From Hyalangium versicolor (GTDB lineage Bacteria > Myxococcota > Myxococcia > Myxococcales > Myxococcaceae), in contig NZ_JAHXBF010000032.1 in NCBI RefSeq assembly GCF_020103695.1, positions 55,436 to 119,435 on the forward strand: 64,000 nt of DNA, in the 5' to 3' direction. The notes below the pieces were generated by a model. The model saw nothing but the letters and a program-made list of their open reading frames with translations. It was not told where the DNA came from and ran no database searches. Position 1 is the stretch's first letter; every line of letters starts with the position of its first letter. Position numbers and translations under genes: made by a program. This document shows positions 9,047-17,597 of this stretch, one piece after another.

Positions 9047-9946
9047 GTGCTGAAGCCCGGCATCTGTCTGGCCCACAAGCCAGTGGGAGACACGAGCTTC
9101 TCGCTGGTTCGCGCCGCCATGGAGGAGCTCCAGGCCGCGCGCCCCGGCAAGCGCACTCCCGTGTGCCATGGCGGCACGCTGGACCCATTCGCTGAGGGGC
9201 TCCTGCTCCTGCTCGTGGGTCCGGCCACGCGGTTGATGGATCTGATCCACCCCGTCCCCAAGCGCTATGTGGCGCAGGTGAGCTGGGGTGCAGAGACGGA
9301 CAACGGCGATCTGCTGGGCCGCGTCGTCCACCAGGGAGATGCCTCCCAGCTCACGCCAGCCGCGCTGGATGCGGCGCTCGCGGGCTTCCTCGGCTGGCAC
9401 GATCAGGTGCCTCCGGCCACCAGCGCGAAGAAGGTGGGCGGAGAGCCTGCGTACCGAAAGGCCCATCGGGGCGAAGAGGTGGTGTTGCCTCCCTCGCGCG
9501 TCTACCTCCACGCGGCGCGCTGGCTGGAGCACGAGCTGCCACGCTCAAGTCGCTTGGAGCTCACCTGCCGCGGTGGCTTCTACGTGCGCTCGCTGGCCAG
9601 GGATGTCGGGCGGGTGCTCGGCTGTGGGGCACATCTGTCCAAGCTGCACCGCACGGCCATCGGTCCATGGGAGGACCCCGGACCCGGGCAGCGCGTGGAG
9701 CTGCACGGACGGCAACTCCTGCCGTGGTGCTCCACCCGCGAGCTCTCGGACGCGGAGGTCGGCGAACTCCGCCGTGAGCGGCCCATCCCTCGCGGGCGGC
9801 TCCTCGCTCCCGACTGGCGCCTGTCTCAGGGCTTTCCGGATCCCGAAGCTCCCGTGCGCGGCTTTCACCAGGGCCACCTGGCGATGCTGCTGCGCGAGCG
9901 CGACGGACAGCTCGTGGCCGAGTCCGAATTCCGGGATCGGCTCTGA
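9047..9946 (+). CDS. truB: tRNA pseudouridine(55) synthase TruB
   Basis: A 299-residue pseudouridine synthase, starting at GTG 9047 after GGGGAG. It makes pseudouridine 55 in the T-loop of tRNA. The catalytic Asp lies in HGGTLDPFAEG (family form usually GHTGTLDPxAxG). The KPVGDTS motif, KRYVAQV strand with GAETDNGD, and RGGFYVRSLARD are all present. It is not next to rbfA/infB as truB often is, but follows a Ser/Thr kinase. A second TruB elsewhere in the genome is possible. The G for T change in the GHTGTLDP motif is worth noting but does not affect the Asp. Confidence 0.9.
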   Translation: MLKPGICLAHKPVGDTSFSLVRAAMEELQAARPGKRTPVCHGGTLDPFAEGLLLLLVGPATRLMDLIHPVPKRYVAQVSWGAETDNGDLLGRVVHQGDASQLTPAALDAALAGFLGWHDQVPPATSAKKVGGEPAYRKAHRGEEVVLPPSRVYLHAARWLEHELPRSSRLELTCRGGFYVRSLARDVGRVLGCGAHLSKLHRTAIGPWEDPGPGQRVELHGRQLLPWCSTRELSDAEVGELRRERPIPRGRLLAPDWRLSQGFPDPEAPVRGFHQGHLAMLLRERDGQLVAESEFRDRL

Positions 9947-9994
9947 CCCTCTTCAGGGAAGTCCGTTGGGCACAAGTCCGGGCCCGCGAAGGAG

Positions 9995-10067
9995 CCCCTG
10001 CCGGGCGAGACCGGAGCCAGGTGGTACGCTGGCCATACCAGTTCGCAACTCGCGCGGCCGACAGGGG
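9995..10067. repeat. 73-bp inverted-repeat element, copy A
   Basis: A 73-base element with imperfect inverted ends (CCCCTGCCGGGCG at the left, CGGCCGACAGGGG at the right) lies in the gap between convergent truB and queF. A gap-free alignment with 52887-52959 matches at 47 of 73 positions by my count, with the ends and an inner CATACCAG best conserved. Both copies are exactly 73 bases. It contains no ORF. A MITE/REP-like element or a structured regulatory sequence would fit. Confidence 0.6.
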
Positions 10068-10088
10068 GACCCCCGTCTGGAGTGGGGC

Positions 10089-10451
10089 TTAGCCCTTCTT
10101 CTTCTCGTGCGTCACGGTGACGACGGTGCCGATGCCGCCTCGCACGAAGAAGTCTCCCTCGACGATGAGCTTGCGCGGCTGGATGGCCCGGATGATGTCG
10201 TCCGCAATGGTGTTGGTCACCTTCTCGTGGAAGGCACCCTCGTTGCGGTACGCCCACATGTAGAGCTTCAGGCTCTTGAGCTCCACGCAGAGCTGGTCCG
10301 GCACGTAGCGGATCTTGAAGTGCGCGAAGTCCGGCTGCCCGGTCAGCGGGCAGAGACACGTGAACTCGGGGACGTCGAAGGCAATCTCGTAGTCGCGCTC
10401 GGGCGCGGGGTTGGAGAAGGTCTGCAGTTCCTTGGTGGGCTGAGAAGGCAT
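10089..10451 (-). CDS. queF: NADPH-dependent 7-cyano-7-deazaguanine reductase QueF (type I)
   Basis: A 120-residue enzyme that reduces preQ0 to preQ1 in queuosine biosynthesis. The length matches the short, unimodular QueF class. The active-site Cys is in FTCLCPLTGQPDF, with the QPDF signature Asp. NEGAFHE supplies the substrate-binding His-Glu, and KSLKLY the conserved lysine strand. The gene stands alone and is divergent from a histidine kinase. I looked for a preQ1 riboswitch in its leader and saw no convincing one. It forms a thematic pair with truB and the dusB at 47.1 kb, all tRNA modification enzymes. Confidence 0.96.
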   Translation of the reverse strand: MPSQPTKELQTFSNPAPERDYEIAFDVPEFTCLCPLTGQPDFAHFKIRYVPDQLCVELKSLKLYMWAYRNEGAFHEKVTNTIADDIIRAIQPRKLIVEGDFFVRGGIGTVVTVTHEKKKG

Positions 10452-10657
10452 GGCGGCTGTCGTCTAACACACAGAAAGCCCGTTGCATGGGTTCCTTGAA
10501 AGACGCCTTCCTGCCTGCCAGCCGTGGGGTGTTGAGCCCTGAAGAGATCAGCCTCGGACAGTGTCTCCCCCCGAACTCCTAGCTGTCCGCTACCCGGGAA
10601 AAACCCGGAGGTGGGTTGTCGGTCCGGGCCGAGCACACTTATCTCGGAGGTGGCCCC

Positions 10658-12550
10658 ATGCTTCCTCCTGACTTCGAGAATGTGCTCGCGCACCTACCCC
10701 AGGCCACGCTCCGCGTGGGCCCGGACCTCAAGGTTCAGTGGATGGAGGCGGACTTCGCTCGAAAGGTAGGAGTCTCTCCTACGATTGGCCGGGGTCTTCT
10801 GGAGTTCTTCGAGTACGGCCGGAGCCGGGATGCGGTGGCGCGGGCCATTCGCGAGGGCCGTGAGCACGAGGGCCATGTCATCACCAGCGCGATGCGTCAG
10901 GTGCGCGTCCAGGTGAAGCAGGCGAAGGACGGCGAGCCGGGGGCGTGGCTGTTCTTCGAGCCCTCGGGGCTGGATGAGGAGGGGGCCTTCTCCCAGGTGG
11001 TGCAGGAGGTGGCCCGCGCGGTGGGCGAGACGCTGGAGGTGGACAACGTCTGCGCCGCCGCGGTGACGGCCCTGGTGCGCTGTGCCCGGGTGCGTCGCGC
11101 GGAGGTATTCCTCTGCGAGGAGGGGGGCCAGGGGGGACTGCGGCGCGCCGCTGTGTCCGACCTGGCTGACTGTGATTCTCCCGAGGATGCGTTCGATCCG
11201 TCCGCGGATCCGTTCCTCCAGGCGCTGGGCACCCGCCGGGCGCAGATTGGCATCCAGCGCGGTTACGGGGATGCCATGGGCTCCATCTTCGCCGCCGTGC
11301 CGCTGTGCGCGCCGCGGCGCACGGTGGGGCTGCTCCTCCTTTATAAGGAGCAGGGCGCGTCGTTCTCCGTGCGAGAGCTGGACCTGTGGACGGCCGCCGC
11401 AGGGCAACTGGCAGTGGCGGTGGAGAACGCCCGGTTGCTGAGGGAGGCGCAGGCGGCGCTGCGAGTGCGCGAGGAGTTCATGTCCATCGCCTCGCACGAG
11501 CTGAAGACGCCGCTGACGCCGCTCAAGCTCAGCCTCTATACGATGGAGCGGCGCATCACCACCGGGCAGCCGGTGGAGCTCTCCAGCGTGCTGAAGTCCA
11601 AGCGCCAGGTCGATCGGCTGGCCGGGCTGGTGGATGACCTGCTGGATGCCTCGCGGCTGGAGCTGGGCAAGCTGGAGCTGAGCCGGGCGCCGCTGGAAGT
11701 CGGGCAGCTCGTGGCGGAGGTGGTGGACCAGTTCCGCCACGCCTTCGACAGGCCCTTCACGGTGGACGTGCCGCGCCAGCGCGTATGGGTTCAAGGAGAT
11801 CGGGACCGGCTGGAGCAGGTGCTGGTGAACCTGCTGGAGAACGCGCACAAGTACAGCCCCACGGGGGAGCTCATCCTCGTGGAGGTGCAGGAGGTGGATG
11901 AGGAGATCCGCATCCACGTGAAGGACAAGGGCATTGGCATCCCCGGTGCGGATCAGGCGCAGGTGTTCCAGCGCTTCTACCGGGCGCGCAACGTGTCCCA
12001 CCGCAACTTCGGCGGACTGGGGTTGGGGCTCTTCATCAGCCACTCCATCTGCAAGCTGCATGGCGGCAACCTCTCTCTGTCGAGCGCCGAGGGCCAGGGC
12101 TCCACCTTCACCGTGACCGTGCCGCGCATGGCTTCGCGTGAGGTGAGGTTGCTGCCGCCGCGCGTGCTGCTGCTGGACGAGGATCGCACCCAGGAGGCCG
12201 AGGCCGAGCGCGTGCTGCGCAGTGAGGGCTTCGAGGTGCTCACCGTGCGCAACGGGGACGATGCGCTCCGCAATGCGGCCGCGTTGCCGGTGGACCTCAT
12301 CCTGCTCTCGGCGAGCGCCTCGCAGCAGGAGGTGGGCATCTTCCTGGAGACGTTCGCCACACTGCCTCGCGCGAGGCCGGTGCCCATCCTGTTGGCGGGG
12401 GCCCGGCGGCCGGCGTGGGCGTGGGAAGGCACGGTGCTGTGCTCGCGGCCCTACCGCGCGGACGAGCTGATCGCCCGGGTGCGCAACACGCTGGCGCTGA
12501 CGCCCGAGCCCGGCTGGCCCGTGGCGGAAGAGGCCAGCGTCCGGATGTGA
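10658..12550 (+). CDS. GAF-containing histidine kinase with C-terminal pseudo-receiver
   Basis: A 630-residue soluble kinase from ATG 10658, preceded by GGAGG. An N-terminal PAS-like region (residues 1-110) is followed by a GAF-like domain (about 115-260). The DHp H-box is FMSIASHELKTPL (His near residue 279). The ATPase domain shows NLLENAHKYS, DKGIGIP and GLGLGLFI. The C-terminal ~110 residues resemble a receiver: LLLDEDRT keeps the acidic pair. However, the phospho-acceptor Asp is Ser (VDLILLSAS) and the Lys is Arg (CSRPY), so it cannot be a normal phospho-acceptor. No transmembrane segment is seen, so it senses something cytoplasmic. Confidence 0.92.
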   Translation: MLPPDFENVLAHLPQATLRVGPDLKVQWMEADFARKVGVSPTIGRGLLEFFEYGRSRDAVARAIREGREHEGHVITSAMRQVRVQVKQAKDGEPGAWLFFEPSGLDEEGAFSQVVQEVARAVGETLEVDNVCAAAVTALVRCARVRRAEVFLCEEGGQGGLRRAAVSDLADCDSPEDAFDPSADPFLQALGTRRAQIGIQRGYGDAMGSIFAAVPLCAPRRTVGLLLLYKEQGASFSVRELDLWTAAAGQLAVAVENARLLREAQAALRVREEFMSIASHELKTPLTPLKLSLYTMERRITTGQPVELSSVLKSKRQVDRLAGLVDDLLDASRLELGKLELSRAPLEVGQLVAEVVDQFRHAFDRPFTVDVPRQRVWVQGDRDRLEQVLVNLLENAHKYSPTGELILVEVQEVDEEIRIHVKDKGIGIPGADQAQVFQRFYRARNVSHRNFGGLGLGLFISHSICKLHGGNLSLSSAEGQGSTFTVTVPRMASREVRLLPPRVLLLDEDRTQEAEAERVLRSEGFEVLTVRNGDDALRNAAALPVDLILLSASASQQEVGIFLETFATLPRARPVPILLAGARRPAWAWEGTVLCSRPYRADELIARVRNTLALTPEPGWPVAEEASVRM

Positions 12551-12580
12551 CGGTGCCCCCGAGCGCGGGCGTCCGCCTTC

Positions 12581-13600
12581 TCAGGGGCGGGGGTGAGCCT
12601 CGAAGAAGCTCCACATCTCGCGCGTGGCGTCCAGGTCCATCGTCGTGTAGCCGTATGAGGGCGGGATGAGTCCGCCGGGCCACGTGTGGCCTCCGCCCTG
12701 GACGGTGCAGAGCGTGGCGGGGGCGGTGCAGCCGGTATGGGTGACGCAGGTGCTGTCGCCCTTCTGGTACGTCTCCTGGAGCGCACCGGTGCAGCCATTG
12801 CGCTCGGCCCACTTCGCCACCGTGGCGGGCGCCGAGGGATAGGGCCGGCCGAAGGGGATGGTGCCTCCGTCATAGGAGATGGTCGGGTCGGCCGTGCCGT
12901 GGAAGTGCATCACGGGCACCGGGCGGCTCGGCGAGCACGTGACGACGTTCTCCATGCCGGCCACGGGAGCGATGGCGGCGAAGCGCTCGGCGCGGTCGCA
13001 GGCCAGCCGGTAGGTGAAGAAGGCGCCATTGGACATGCCGGTGGCATAGGTGCGCCGGGTGTCCACGCACACGCGCGTGTCGAGGTCCTTGAAGATCGCC
13101 TCCACGAAGTCCACGTCGTTCACCCCGTAGATCTGCGCCGGGCCGCAGCACCCTCCCGCGTTCCAGCTCTGCGTGTCCTCGGCGCCCGCGTCCTGCTGGG
13201 CCGGCTGGATGTCCGTGTAGCTGAGCCCCTGCGGATAGACGGCGAGGAAGCCCTTCTCGTCGGCCAGCTCGGACATGCGGCTGAGGCCCTCCTGCTCCTG
13301 GGCGTTTGAGGCGAAGCCGTGGAAGGCCACCACGATGGGAGTGGGCTTCGTCGCGTCGTAGCCGGTGGGGACGTGGACGTTGTAGCTGCGGGTCCGATTC
13401 TCGTGACGGATCGTCCACGTGTAGTTCCCGGGCCCCACGGTGAGGCCGGAGCACGAGGTGCGGTCCACGATGGGCGGATAGATGGGGCCCGGGGCCCCCG
13501 CGTCCGGGACGGCGGGAGGCTTGGAGGAGTCGTCACAGCCGGTGGCACCCAGGAGCAGCAGGGTGGCACCGAGACACAGGGAGCGATGAGTCAGAGCCAT
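12581..13600 (-). CDS. PHB depolymerase / LpqC-type esterase lipoprotein
   Basis: A 339-residue secreted esterase starting at ATG 13600 (MALTHRSLC). The lipobox LLGATGC predicts a lipoprotein. The catalytic domain shows FHGFASN oxyanion region, the nucleophile in ATGMSNGAFF (G-x-S-x-G form), HFHGTADPT with the Asp, and GGGHTWPGG with the His. This set is typical of the LpqC / polyhydroxybutyrate depolymerase / feruloyl esterase family, which cleave polyester or aryl ester bonds. Several Cys residues probably form disulfides. The true substrate cannot be told from the sequence. Confidence 0.88.
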   Translation of the reverse strand: MALTHRSLCLGATLLLLGATGCDDSSKPPAVPDAGAPGPIYPPIVDRTSCSGLTVGPGNYTWTIRHENRTRSYNVHVPTGYDATKPTPIVVAFHGFASNAQEQEGLSRMSELADEKGFLAVYPQGLSYTDIQPAQQDAGAEDTQSWNAGGCCGPAQIYGVNDVDFVEAIFKDLDTRVCVDTRRTYATGMSNGAFFTYRLACDRAERFAAIAPVAGMENVVTCSPSRPVPVMHFHGTADPTISYDGGTIPFGRPYPSAPATVAKWAERNGCTGALQETYQKGDSTCVTHTGCTAPATLCTVQGGGHTWPGGLIPPSYGYTTMDLDATREMWSFFEAHPRP

Positions 13601-13731
13601 GGGATGTGGCGCCGATGTGAACAGGAACCGGGGAACTTGTCCTGGGCTGAGGGTTCTTCGGGCGGCCAGATGATGGCGGCTGTACAAAGGAAGAGTCCGG
13701 CGCAGGCCGAGAGAAAGGACGAGAGGAGACC

Positions 13732-14763
13732 GTGGAATACAGATTGCTGGGTGGATCGGGGTTGAAGGTTCCCGTCTTGAGCTTCGGAACGGCGACCTTC
13801 GGTGGAGGCACCGAGTTCTTCAAGGCCTGGGGAGCCAGCGACGTGCAGGAGGCCACGCGCCTCGTGGACATCTGCCTCGAGGCCGGCGTCAACCTGTTCG
13901 ACACCGCCGACGTCTATTCGAGGGGACTCGCCGAGGAGATCCTCGGCAAGGCCATCGCGGGGCGCCGCAACGAGGTGCTCCTGTCGACCAAGGGCACCTT
14001 TCGCATGGGACCGGGAGACAACCAGGTCGGCTCCTCGCGCTACCACCTGATCCGGGCCTGCGAGGCGAGCCTGCGCCGGCTGGGGACTGACCACATCGAC
14101 ATCTACCAGCTGCATGGTTTCGACGCGATGACGCCGGTGGAGGAGACGCTGCGCGCCCTGGAGGATCTCGTCCGGAGCGGCAAGGTCCTCTACATCGGCT
14201 GCTCGAACTTCTCGGGCTGGCACCTGATGAAGTCCCTGGCCGTGTCGGAGAAGTACGGGCTGCCGCGCTACGTGGCGCACCAGGCCTACTACTCGCTCGT
14301 GGGCCGGGAGTACGAGTGGGAGCTGATGCCTCTCGCCATCGATCAGAAGGTGGGCACGTTCGTGTGGAGCCCGCTCGCGGGCGGCCAGCTCTCCGGCAAG
14401 GTCCGGCGGGGCCAGCCGCTGCCTCCGGGCACCCGCATCAGCGCCGGCGTGGGCGCCCCGGAGGTGCCCGCGGAGTCCCTCTATACGGTGGTCGATGCGC
14501 TTGAGGCGATCGCCCGGGAGACGGGCAAGACCGTGCCCCAGATCGCCCTCAACTGGCTGCTGCAGCGCCCCACCGTCTCGAGCATCATCATTGGTGCGCG
14601 CAACGAGGCTCAGCTGCGGCAGAACCTGGAGGCCACCGGCTGGAACCTGACGCCGGAGCAGGTGGCGAAGCTCGATGCGGCGAGCGCTCGCACGCCCGTC
14701 TATCCCTACTGGCACCAGCGCAACACCATTCGCGAACGCAACCCACCGCCGACGACTCCGTGA
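13732..14763 (+). CDS. Aldo/keto reductase
   Basis: A 343-residue NADPH-dependent oxidoreductase with a TIM-barrel fold. It starts at GTG 13732 and begins MEYRLLGGSGLKVPVLSFGT, typical of the YhdN/Gcy-like branch. The active-site tetrad is visible: Asp in FDTADVYSRG with Tyr, Lys in VLLSTKG and His in DIYQLHGFD. IIGARNEAQLRQNL near the C-terminus is the cofactor 2'-phosphate-binding region. It is convergent with the kinase gene ending at 14827. The physiological carbonyl substrate is unknown. Confidence 0.94.
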   Translation: MEYRLLGGSGLKVPVLSFGTATFGGGTEFFKAWGASDVQEATRLVDICLEAGVNLFDTADVYSRGLAEEILGKAIAGRRNEVLLSTKGTFRMGPGDNQVGSSRYHLIRACEASLRRLGTDHIDIYQLHGFDAMTPVEETLRALEDLVRSGKVLYIGCSNFSGWHLMKSLAVSEKYGLPRYVAHQAYYSLVGREYEWELMPLAIDQKVGTFVWSPLAGGQLSGKVRRGQPLPPGTRISAGVGAPEVPAESLYTVVDALEAIARETGKTVPQIALNWLLQRPTVSSIIIGARNEAQLRQNLEATGWNLTPEQVAKLDAASARTPVYPYWHQRNTIRERNPPPTTP

Positions 14764-14782
14764 GCGGGAGGGAGCCGCGCAC

Positions 14783-14818
14783 GGTGACGTCACGCTTCCT
14801 CGGAGGCGCGGCGTCACC
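14783..14818. terminator. Possible bidirectional stem-loop between convergent genes
   Basis: GGTGACG at 14783-14789 pairs perfectly with CGTCACC at 14812-14818, in the 63-base gap between the convergent aldo/keto reductase and kinase genes. There is no T-run, so this is a weak terminator candidate based on position and pairing only. Confidence 0.35.
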
Positions 14819-14826
14819 GGGCCGGG

Positions 14827-16959
14827 TCAGTCACTGGCCTTGCACTGGGCCGCGAGCGCCTCGGCGCGGTCCGGGAAGCGGGAGGCCAGCTCCTTCTTCA
14901 CCTCGGTGACGGCGGACTCGTTGCCCTGCCGGGCGTGGATCTGGCAGCGGGCCGTGAGGGCCCGCGGGTCGGTGGGCGCGAGCTGGTCCGCCTCGCGGTA
15001 GGCACGCTCGGCGCCCGAGGTGTCTCCCTGCCGGAAGAGGATGGCGCCCAGGTAGTAGTGGGCGATGGCCAGCTTGGGCGACTTCTTGAGGGCGCGCTTG
15101 AGCAGCGAGGCCGCGTCCTCCACGCGTTCCTGGCGGTAGCGCACGAAGGCCAGCTCCGCGAGCGCATCCGCGTCATTGTGGTCCTTCGTCCACGTGCCCA
15201 GCACGTCCGAGGCCTCGTCGAGCTTGCCGCCCTGGGACAGCAGCCGCCCGTAGCGCGGAGCGATCCGCGGATCCTTCGGACGCTTCTCGTAGGCTTTGGA
15301 GAGCGCGGCGATGGCACCCGGCACGTCTCCCTGCCGCTCGCGCAGTTCGGCCAGCGCCAGCGAGGAACGCACATCCCCGGGAGCGAGCGCGAGGGCCTCT
15401 TCGATGGCGCGCTCGGCACGTTTGCCCATTCGAAGCTCGATGGCCGCGCGGGCTGTCAGCAACTTGCCCTCCACGTCCTTGGGAAAGCGCTGGGTGAAGG
15501 CGTCCGCGACATCCATCGCAGCATCCGCCTCGCCCACATCCAGGAGGAGCTCTCCAGCCCGGGCCAACTCCTGCGCCGTGGCCCGCTCGTCCTTCTCGAG
15601 CCCCTTGAGCGCGGACTTCCGCTCCTCACCGGTGGTGGAGGCCTCCGCGGTGGCGATGCGCTCGGCGGGCAGGGCCCCGGGACGCAGGACCAGCCATGCC
15701 GCGCCTCCACCCACGGCGGCCAGCAGCAGCACGGCGCCCAGCACCAGGGGCCACCGCCGCTTCTTGGGCGGACGGGCCTGTGGTGCGGCGGGCATCGTGG
15801 CCGGCTCGGGAGGCAACATCGCGGGGCCGGGTGGCAACGTCTTGGCGGTGGACGAGACCGGTGGCTCCTTCGGGATTGGCGTGGAGCCCTTGATCCTGCC
15901 AGCCACCGTGGGGAACGAAGAAGATGACCGGACCGCGTCCTGGATGGGCTGGGGAGCCTGCGATCCGGAGTCCGACGGGTCCGCCGAACGGGCGCGCTGC
16001 AGCGCCTGGCGCTTCGGATCCCGGTCCAGCGGGAAGAGCTGCTCGACGTAGGCCGCCACCTGCTCGGGAGTGGCCACCTCTGCCTGCCCGCCCACGCTCT
16101 CGATGGCCTCGGTGAAGATCTCGAGCGATTCGAAGCGCGCCTCCGGCTCCCGGTGGAGCGCGGTGAGGCAGATGTGCTCCAGCGCCAAGGGCACGGAGGG
16201 ATCGAACGTGGTGGGCGGCTTGGGCCGGCCCTCGGCGATGCGGGTGAGCACCTCTTCGGGGTTGAGCCCGGTGAAGGGCCGCCGGCCGCAGAGCTGCTCG
16301 TAGAGCATCACCCCAGCGGCGAAGATGTCGGCGCGGTGGTCCACCGTCTTGCCGACGATCATCTCCGGCGACATATAGAAGAACTTGCCCTTGAGCGTGC
16401 CGGGCTCGGTGCCCGAGCCGAGCGTCTCCGCCTTGGCGATGCCGAAGTCGATGACCTTGATGGAGCCGTTCACTCCGACGTGGACGTTGTCCGGGGTGAA
16501 GTCGCGGTGGACGATGCGCAGCGGCCGGCCGGCCTCGTCCACGGCGCGGTGGGCTGCATCCAGTCCCCGGCACGCATCCACGAGCACGCGCAGGGTGACG
16601 CCCAGGGGTACGCGCTGGCCTCGCTCGGCGGCCTCCACCCGCAGCTCCGCGAACGAGCGCCCCTCGAGCAGCTCCATGGCGATGAAGGGCTCGGTGTCCT
16701 CGATGCCCAGCTCGAGGATGGTGACGACGTTCGGGTGGTGCACCTGGGCGGTGATGCGCGCCTCGTTGAGGAACATCTGCACGATGCGCCGGTCCGACAC
16801 GAGGTGGGGCAGCAGCCGCTTCACCGCCACGGCCGGCCCGCGCTGGCCACCCTCCTCGATGCGGCGGCCGAGATACACCTCGGCCATGCCGCCCGTCGCG
16901 ATGCGCGCGCTCAGGCGGTAGCGACCCAGCCAATAGGGGTTCTGTTCGGGGGGGGCCAC
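14827..16959 (-). CDS. Serine/threonine protein kinase with TPR domain
   Basis: A 710-residue Hanks-type kinase. The kinase domain (about residues 10-280) has ATGGMAEVYLG, the AVKRLLP lysine, HRDFTPDN, IDFGIAK and YMSPEM. A disordered Pro-rich linker follows, then one transmembrane helix near residues 403-425 (PLVLGAVLLLAAVGGGAAWLVL). The C-terminal ~270 residues are made of helical TPR-like repeats (for example LDVGEADAAMDVADAF and AIAHYYLGAILFRQGD). The TPR part is predicted to be outside the cytoplasm and may bind a partner. It is divergent from the lipoprotein cluster starting at 17117, with a perfect 10-bp inverted repeat between them. Confidence 0.93.
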   Translation of the reverse strand: MAPPEQNPYWLGRYRLSARIATGGMAEVYLGRRIEEGGQRGPAVAVKRLLPHLVSDRRIVQMFLNEARITAQVHHPNVVTILELGIEDTEPFIAMELLEGRSFAELRVEAAERGQRVPLGVTLRVLVDACRGLDAAHRAVDEAGRPLRIVHRDFTPDNVHVGVNGSIKVIDFGIAKAETLGSGTEPGTLKGKFFYMSPEMIVGKTVDHRADIFAAGVMLYEQLCGRRPFTGLNPEEVLTRIAEGRPKPPTTFDPSVPLALEHICLTALHREPEARFESLEIFTEAIESVGGQAEVATPEQVAAYVEQLFPLDRDPKRQALQRARSADPSDSGSQAPQPIQDAVRSSSSFPTVAGRIKGSTPIPKEPPVSSTAKTLPPGPAMLPPEPATMPAAPQARPPKKRRWPLVLGAVLLLAAVGGGAAWLVLRPGALPAERIATAEASTTGEERKSALKGLEKDERATAQELARAGELLLDVGEADAAMDVADAFTQRFPKDVEGKLLTARAAIELRMGKRAERAIEEALALAPGDVRSSLALAELRERQGDVPGAIAALSKAYEKRPKDPRIAPRYGRLLSQGGKLDEASDVLGTWTKDHNDADALAELAFVRYRQERVEDAASLLKRALKKSPKLAIAHYYLGAILFRQGDTSGAERAYREADQLAPTDPRALTARCQIHARQGNESAVTEVKKELASRFPDRAEALAAQCKASD

Positions 16960-17038
16960 GGCGTGCGCAGTCTACGTATCCCGAGGGCCCGCGTCCTGCT
17001 TCCCTGCCGCGATTTGGTGCCTGGCTGCTGGCCCAGAG

Positions 17039-17078
17039 GGCGGGAAGGCAGGAAATTTGCCCCGGGGTCCTTCCCGCC
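17039..17078. promoter_or_regulatory. Inverted repeat in divergent promoter region
   Basis: GGCGGGAAGG (17039-17048) and CCTTCCCGCC (17069-17078) form a perfect 10-bp inverted repeat with a 20-base spacer. It lies between the divergent kinase (start 16959) and the first lipoprotein (start 17117), just upstream of the latter. Its position suits an operator or a leader hairpin. No regulator can be assigned. Confidence 0.4.
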
Positions 17079-17116
17079 ACACGCTACCCGTCCGCGCGGC
17101 AACGGAGGTGCAGTGC

Positions 17117-17566
17117 ATGTGTGGTCGGCTGGGTCTGCTCCTGGGAGTCCTCCTCGTCCTGGGAGGGTGCACGACGGTGGATGTGGCTCGGGTGGAGGGG
17201 TCTCCTCGCGGGCATGACGTGTTCGTCACCACCGGAGACCTGCCGGGCCCCTACAAGAGCCTGGGCGTGGTACAGGCGACGCGGCGCGGCGTGGTCGTCT
17301 TCGGCTTCGCGGATCCTGCCGGCACGGACATCCAGAGCGATCTGGACGAGCAGTTGCTGCCGCAGATCCGCCAGATGGGCGGCGACGGCATCATCAACGC
17401 GCACTTCCAGCAGACGCAGTACTCGCTGGCCACGCGCATCCTCTTCTCGATTCTCTTCTTCTTCCCCCTGCCCAGCGAGGCCACCATCACCGGCGAGGTG
17501 GTGAAGCTCGAGAACGGTGGCCTGGCTCCAGGTCTGGGCGCGAACCCCGTGGCCCCGGCTCGCTGA
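17117..17566 (+). CDS. Small lipoprotein, paralogue 1 of a tandem trio
   Basis: A 149-residue lipoprotein starting at ATG 17117 behind GGAGGT. The signal peptide ends in LVLGGC, a clear lipobox. The mature part reads DVFVTTGDLPGPYKSLG, VVQATRRG, a GTDIQSDLDEQLLPQIRQMGGDGIINA region and a hydrophobic FFFPLPSEATITGEVVKL end. The nearest relative in the window is the third gene of the trio (18.06-18.5 kb), which shares nearly the same layout. The central ordering (a GVVQ strand followed by a G-D-G-I/A-I-N segment) loosely recalls YbjQ/heavy-metal-binding proteins, but that is only a resemblance. Function unknown; likely periplasmic or outer-membrane. Confidence 0.82.
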   Translation: MCGRLGLLLGVLLVLGGCTTVDVARVEGSPRGHDVFVTTGDLPGPYKSLGVVQATRRGVVVFGFADPAGTDIQSDLDEQLLPQIRQMGGDGIINAHFQQTQYSLATRILFSILFFFPLPSEATITGEVVKLENGGLAPGLGANPVAPAR

Positions 17567-17597
17567 ACCCCTGTTTCTCGCTTCTGGAGAGTTCCTG

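Noticed and set aside
10592..10608. CCGGG-AAAAA-CCCGG hairpin before the GAF kinase
   Set aside because: A 5-bp stem just before the ribosome site; too short to call a terminator or switch.
10452..10657. preQ1 riboswitch in the queF leader
   Set aside because: I looked for the preQ1-I/II pattern upstream of queF on the minus strand and found no convincing pseudoknot sequence or conserved tail.
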